DNA of 64,000 nt from positions 819,127-883,126 of the forward strand of contig VXBM01000093.1 in assembly GCA_013400155.1 (NCBI GenBank). The letters run 5' to 3'. Positions within the stretch are counted from its first letter, which is position 1, and the number at the start of each line of letters is the position of its first letter. Positions 63,442 to 64,000 of this stretch are shown piece by piece. This DNA is from Helopsaltes ochotensis (lineage: Eukaryota; Chordata; Aves; Passeriformes; Locustellidae). The position numbers and the translations under genes are program-made. Under the pieces are notes generated by a model that was given only the letters and a program-made list of their open reading frames with translations, was not told the origin of the DNA and ran no database searches.

Positions 63442-64000
63442 GAACATGCATAAAATTAGCACGAAGGTATTCTAAGTGTAGGGTATGTTGTACTGTTCAT
63501 GAACCTGGCCTGGTCAGTGCAGCTGTTGCCTCCCTGCATTTCAGGTGATTTCTGGTGGGTGATTCATGCACTGGCATGGCAGAGGAATTGGTAGAGCTTG
63601 GCAGTGGAATTGATACAGCTGGAGTTCTCTGCTGGGAATTCTTTGCTGATGTAGAATCTGTTGTCAGGCTAATAATTTTCATGGGAGGATGGTCAAGCGT
63701 ATAAATTAGCCCCGTGTGGATTAGCAAGATCTTCCTGCCTGCATCCAGCAGAGAGCACATTTTGGGAATAGCCATGCTGTACTTCTTTGGGTAAAAACTG
63801 TCCTGGATCCTGGAGTCTTTGGTGGGACTGTGTCAGTTTTCACCAGCCAAAGGTGGGGTGACCCTTTGCATTGGTTTGGACATTTGTTATTGGAGAGGTG
63901 AAACTGCATGAAGGCTATTTAATTACAGACCTGCAATGGTTTCTGCATGCTTTCCCAGGAATTCATTGTACATTCAGGAAGGTGTGTAAATCAAACAACC

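Larger units (their letters stand above)
829..64000 (+). other. TRABD2B: Giant TRABD2B intron, continuing beyond the window
   Basis: No later TIKI exon is recognisable in the remaining 63.1 kb. In particular, no frame shows the segment expected next (an LNQTLL-type helix), nor a GAGH-type second metal-binding motif. ORFs here are almost all under 150 codons, occur on both strands, and have no family resemblance. A very long intron fits the large size of TRABD2B in other vertebrates. Recognisable contents are listed separately: CR1 fragments, simple repeats, small duplications and candidate regulatory blocks. Confidence 0.75.
51340..64000. other. Intron stretch with CR1 fragments, simple repeats and motif clusters
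   Basis: No exon or RNA gene is recognised. It holds two CR1 remnants, a CA repeat, two pure-purine tracts, a G-quadruplex motif on the minus strand and several isolated binding-site-like motifs described separately. A frame of 130 codons from 52806 has no recognisable domain. Confidence 0.5.

Noticed and set aside
1..64000. Prokaryotic systems (CRISPR, operons, phage, insertion sequences) or an endogenous retrovirus
   Set aside because: No regular spaced repeats, ribosome-binding-site-spaced genes, transposase, integrase or gag/pol-like frame is present; gene structure and CR1 content are vertebrate.

Overview
This is nuclear DNA from a vertebrate, most likely a bird; another sauropsid is possible. 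The evidence is one spliced protein-coding exon with consensus splice sites in a CpG-rich block, followed by more than 63 kb with no convincing coding sequence. That DNA is moderately AT-rich and CpG-poor, and carries a few decayed fragments of CR1-type LINEs, the typical avian interspersed repeat. Nothing looks prokaryotic: there are no operons, long ORFs, CRISPR arrays or phage genes.

Layout. Positions 1-267 are GC- and CpG-rich intron ending in a good splice acceptor. Positions 268-828 are one 187-codon, phase-0 exon encoding the first half of the TraB/TIKI catalytic domain. I read it as TRABD2B (TIKI2), a membrane-tethered metalloprotease that cleaves Wnt N termini; the paralogue TRABD2A (TIKI1) is the alternative. 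A consensus donor follows at 829. From there to the window end I find no further TIKI exon, so the downstream intron is at least 63.1 kb and the second catalytic motif (GxxH) lies outside the window.

Inside the intron I can support: three clear 3'-end CR1 fragments and one doubtful older one, all antisense to TRABD2B; two very long homopolymers (A67 and T36); several short microsatellites and purine tracts; two small tandem duplications (39 bp and 31 bp); four G-quadruplex-type motifs (one of them upstream of the exon); and several blocks that look like constrained noncoding DNA. The strongest of those blocks are about 44.94-45.19 kb (a local CpG cluster), 33.24-33.60 kb (palindrome plus POU octamer/homeodomain motif), 51.05-51.33 kb, and the sites at 55.02 kb (exact PBX-MEIS decamer) and 63.37-63.44 kb (three TAATTA cores).

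I found no previously undescribed gene system. The most worthwhile leads are the candidate enhancers in this giant intron. In the mammalian arrangement TRABD2B lies beside the developmental regulator FOXD2, so such elements could serve either gene. The enhancer readings are inference from composition and motifs and need cross-species alignment.
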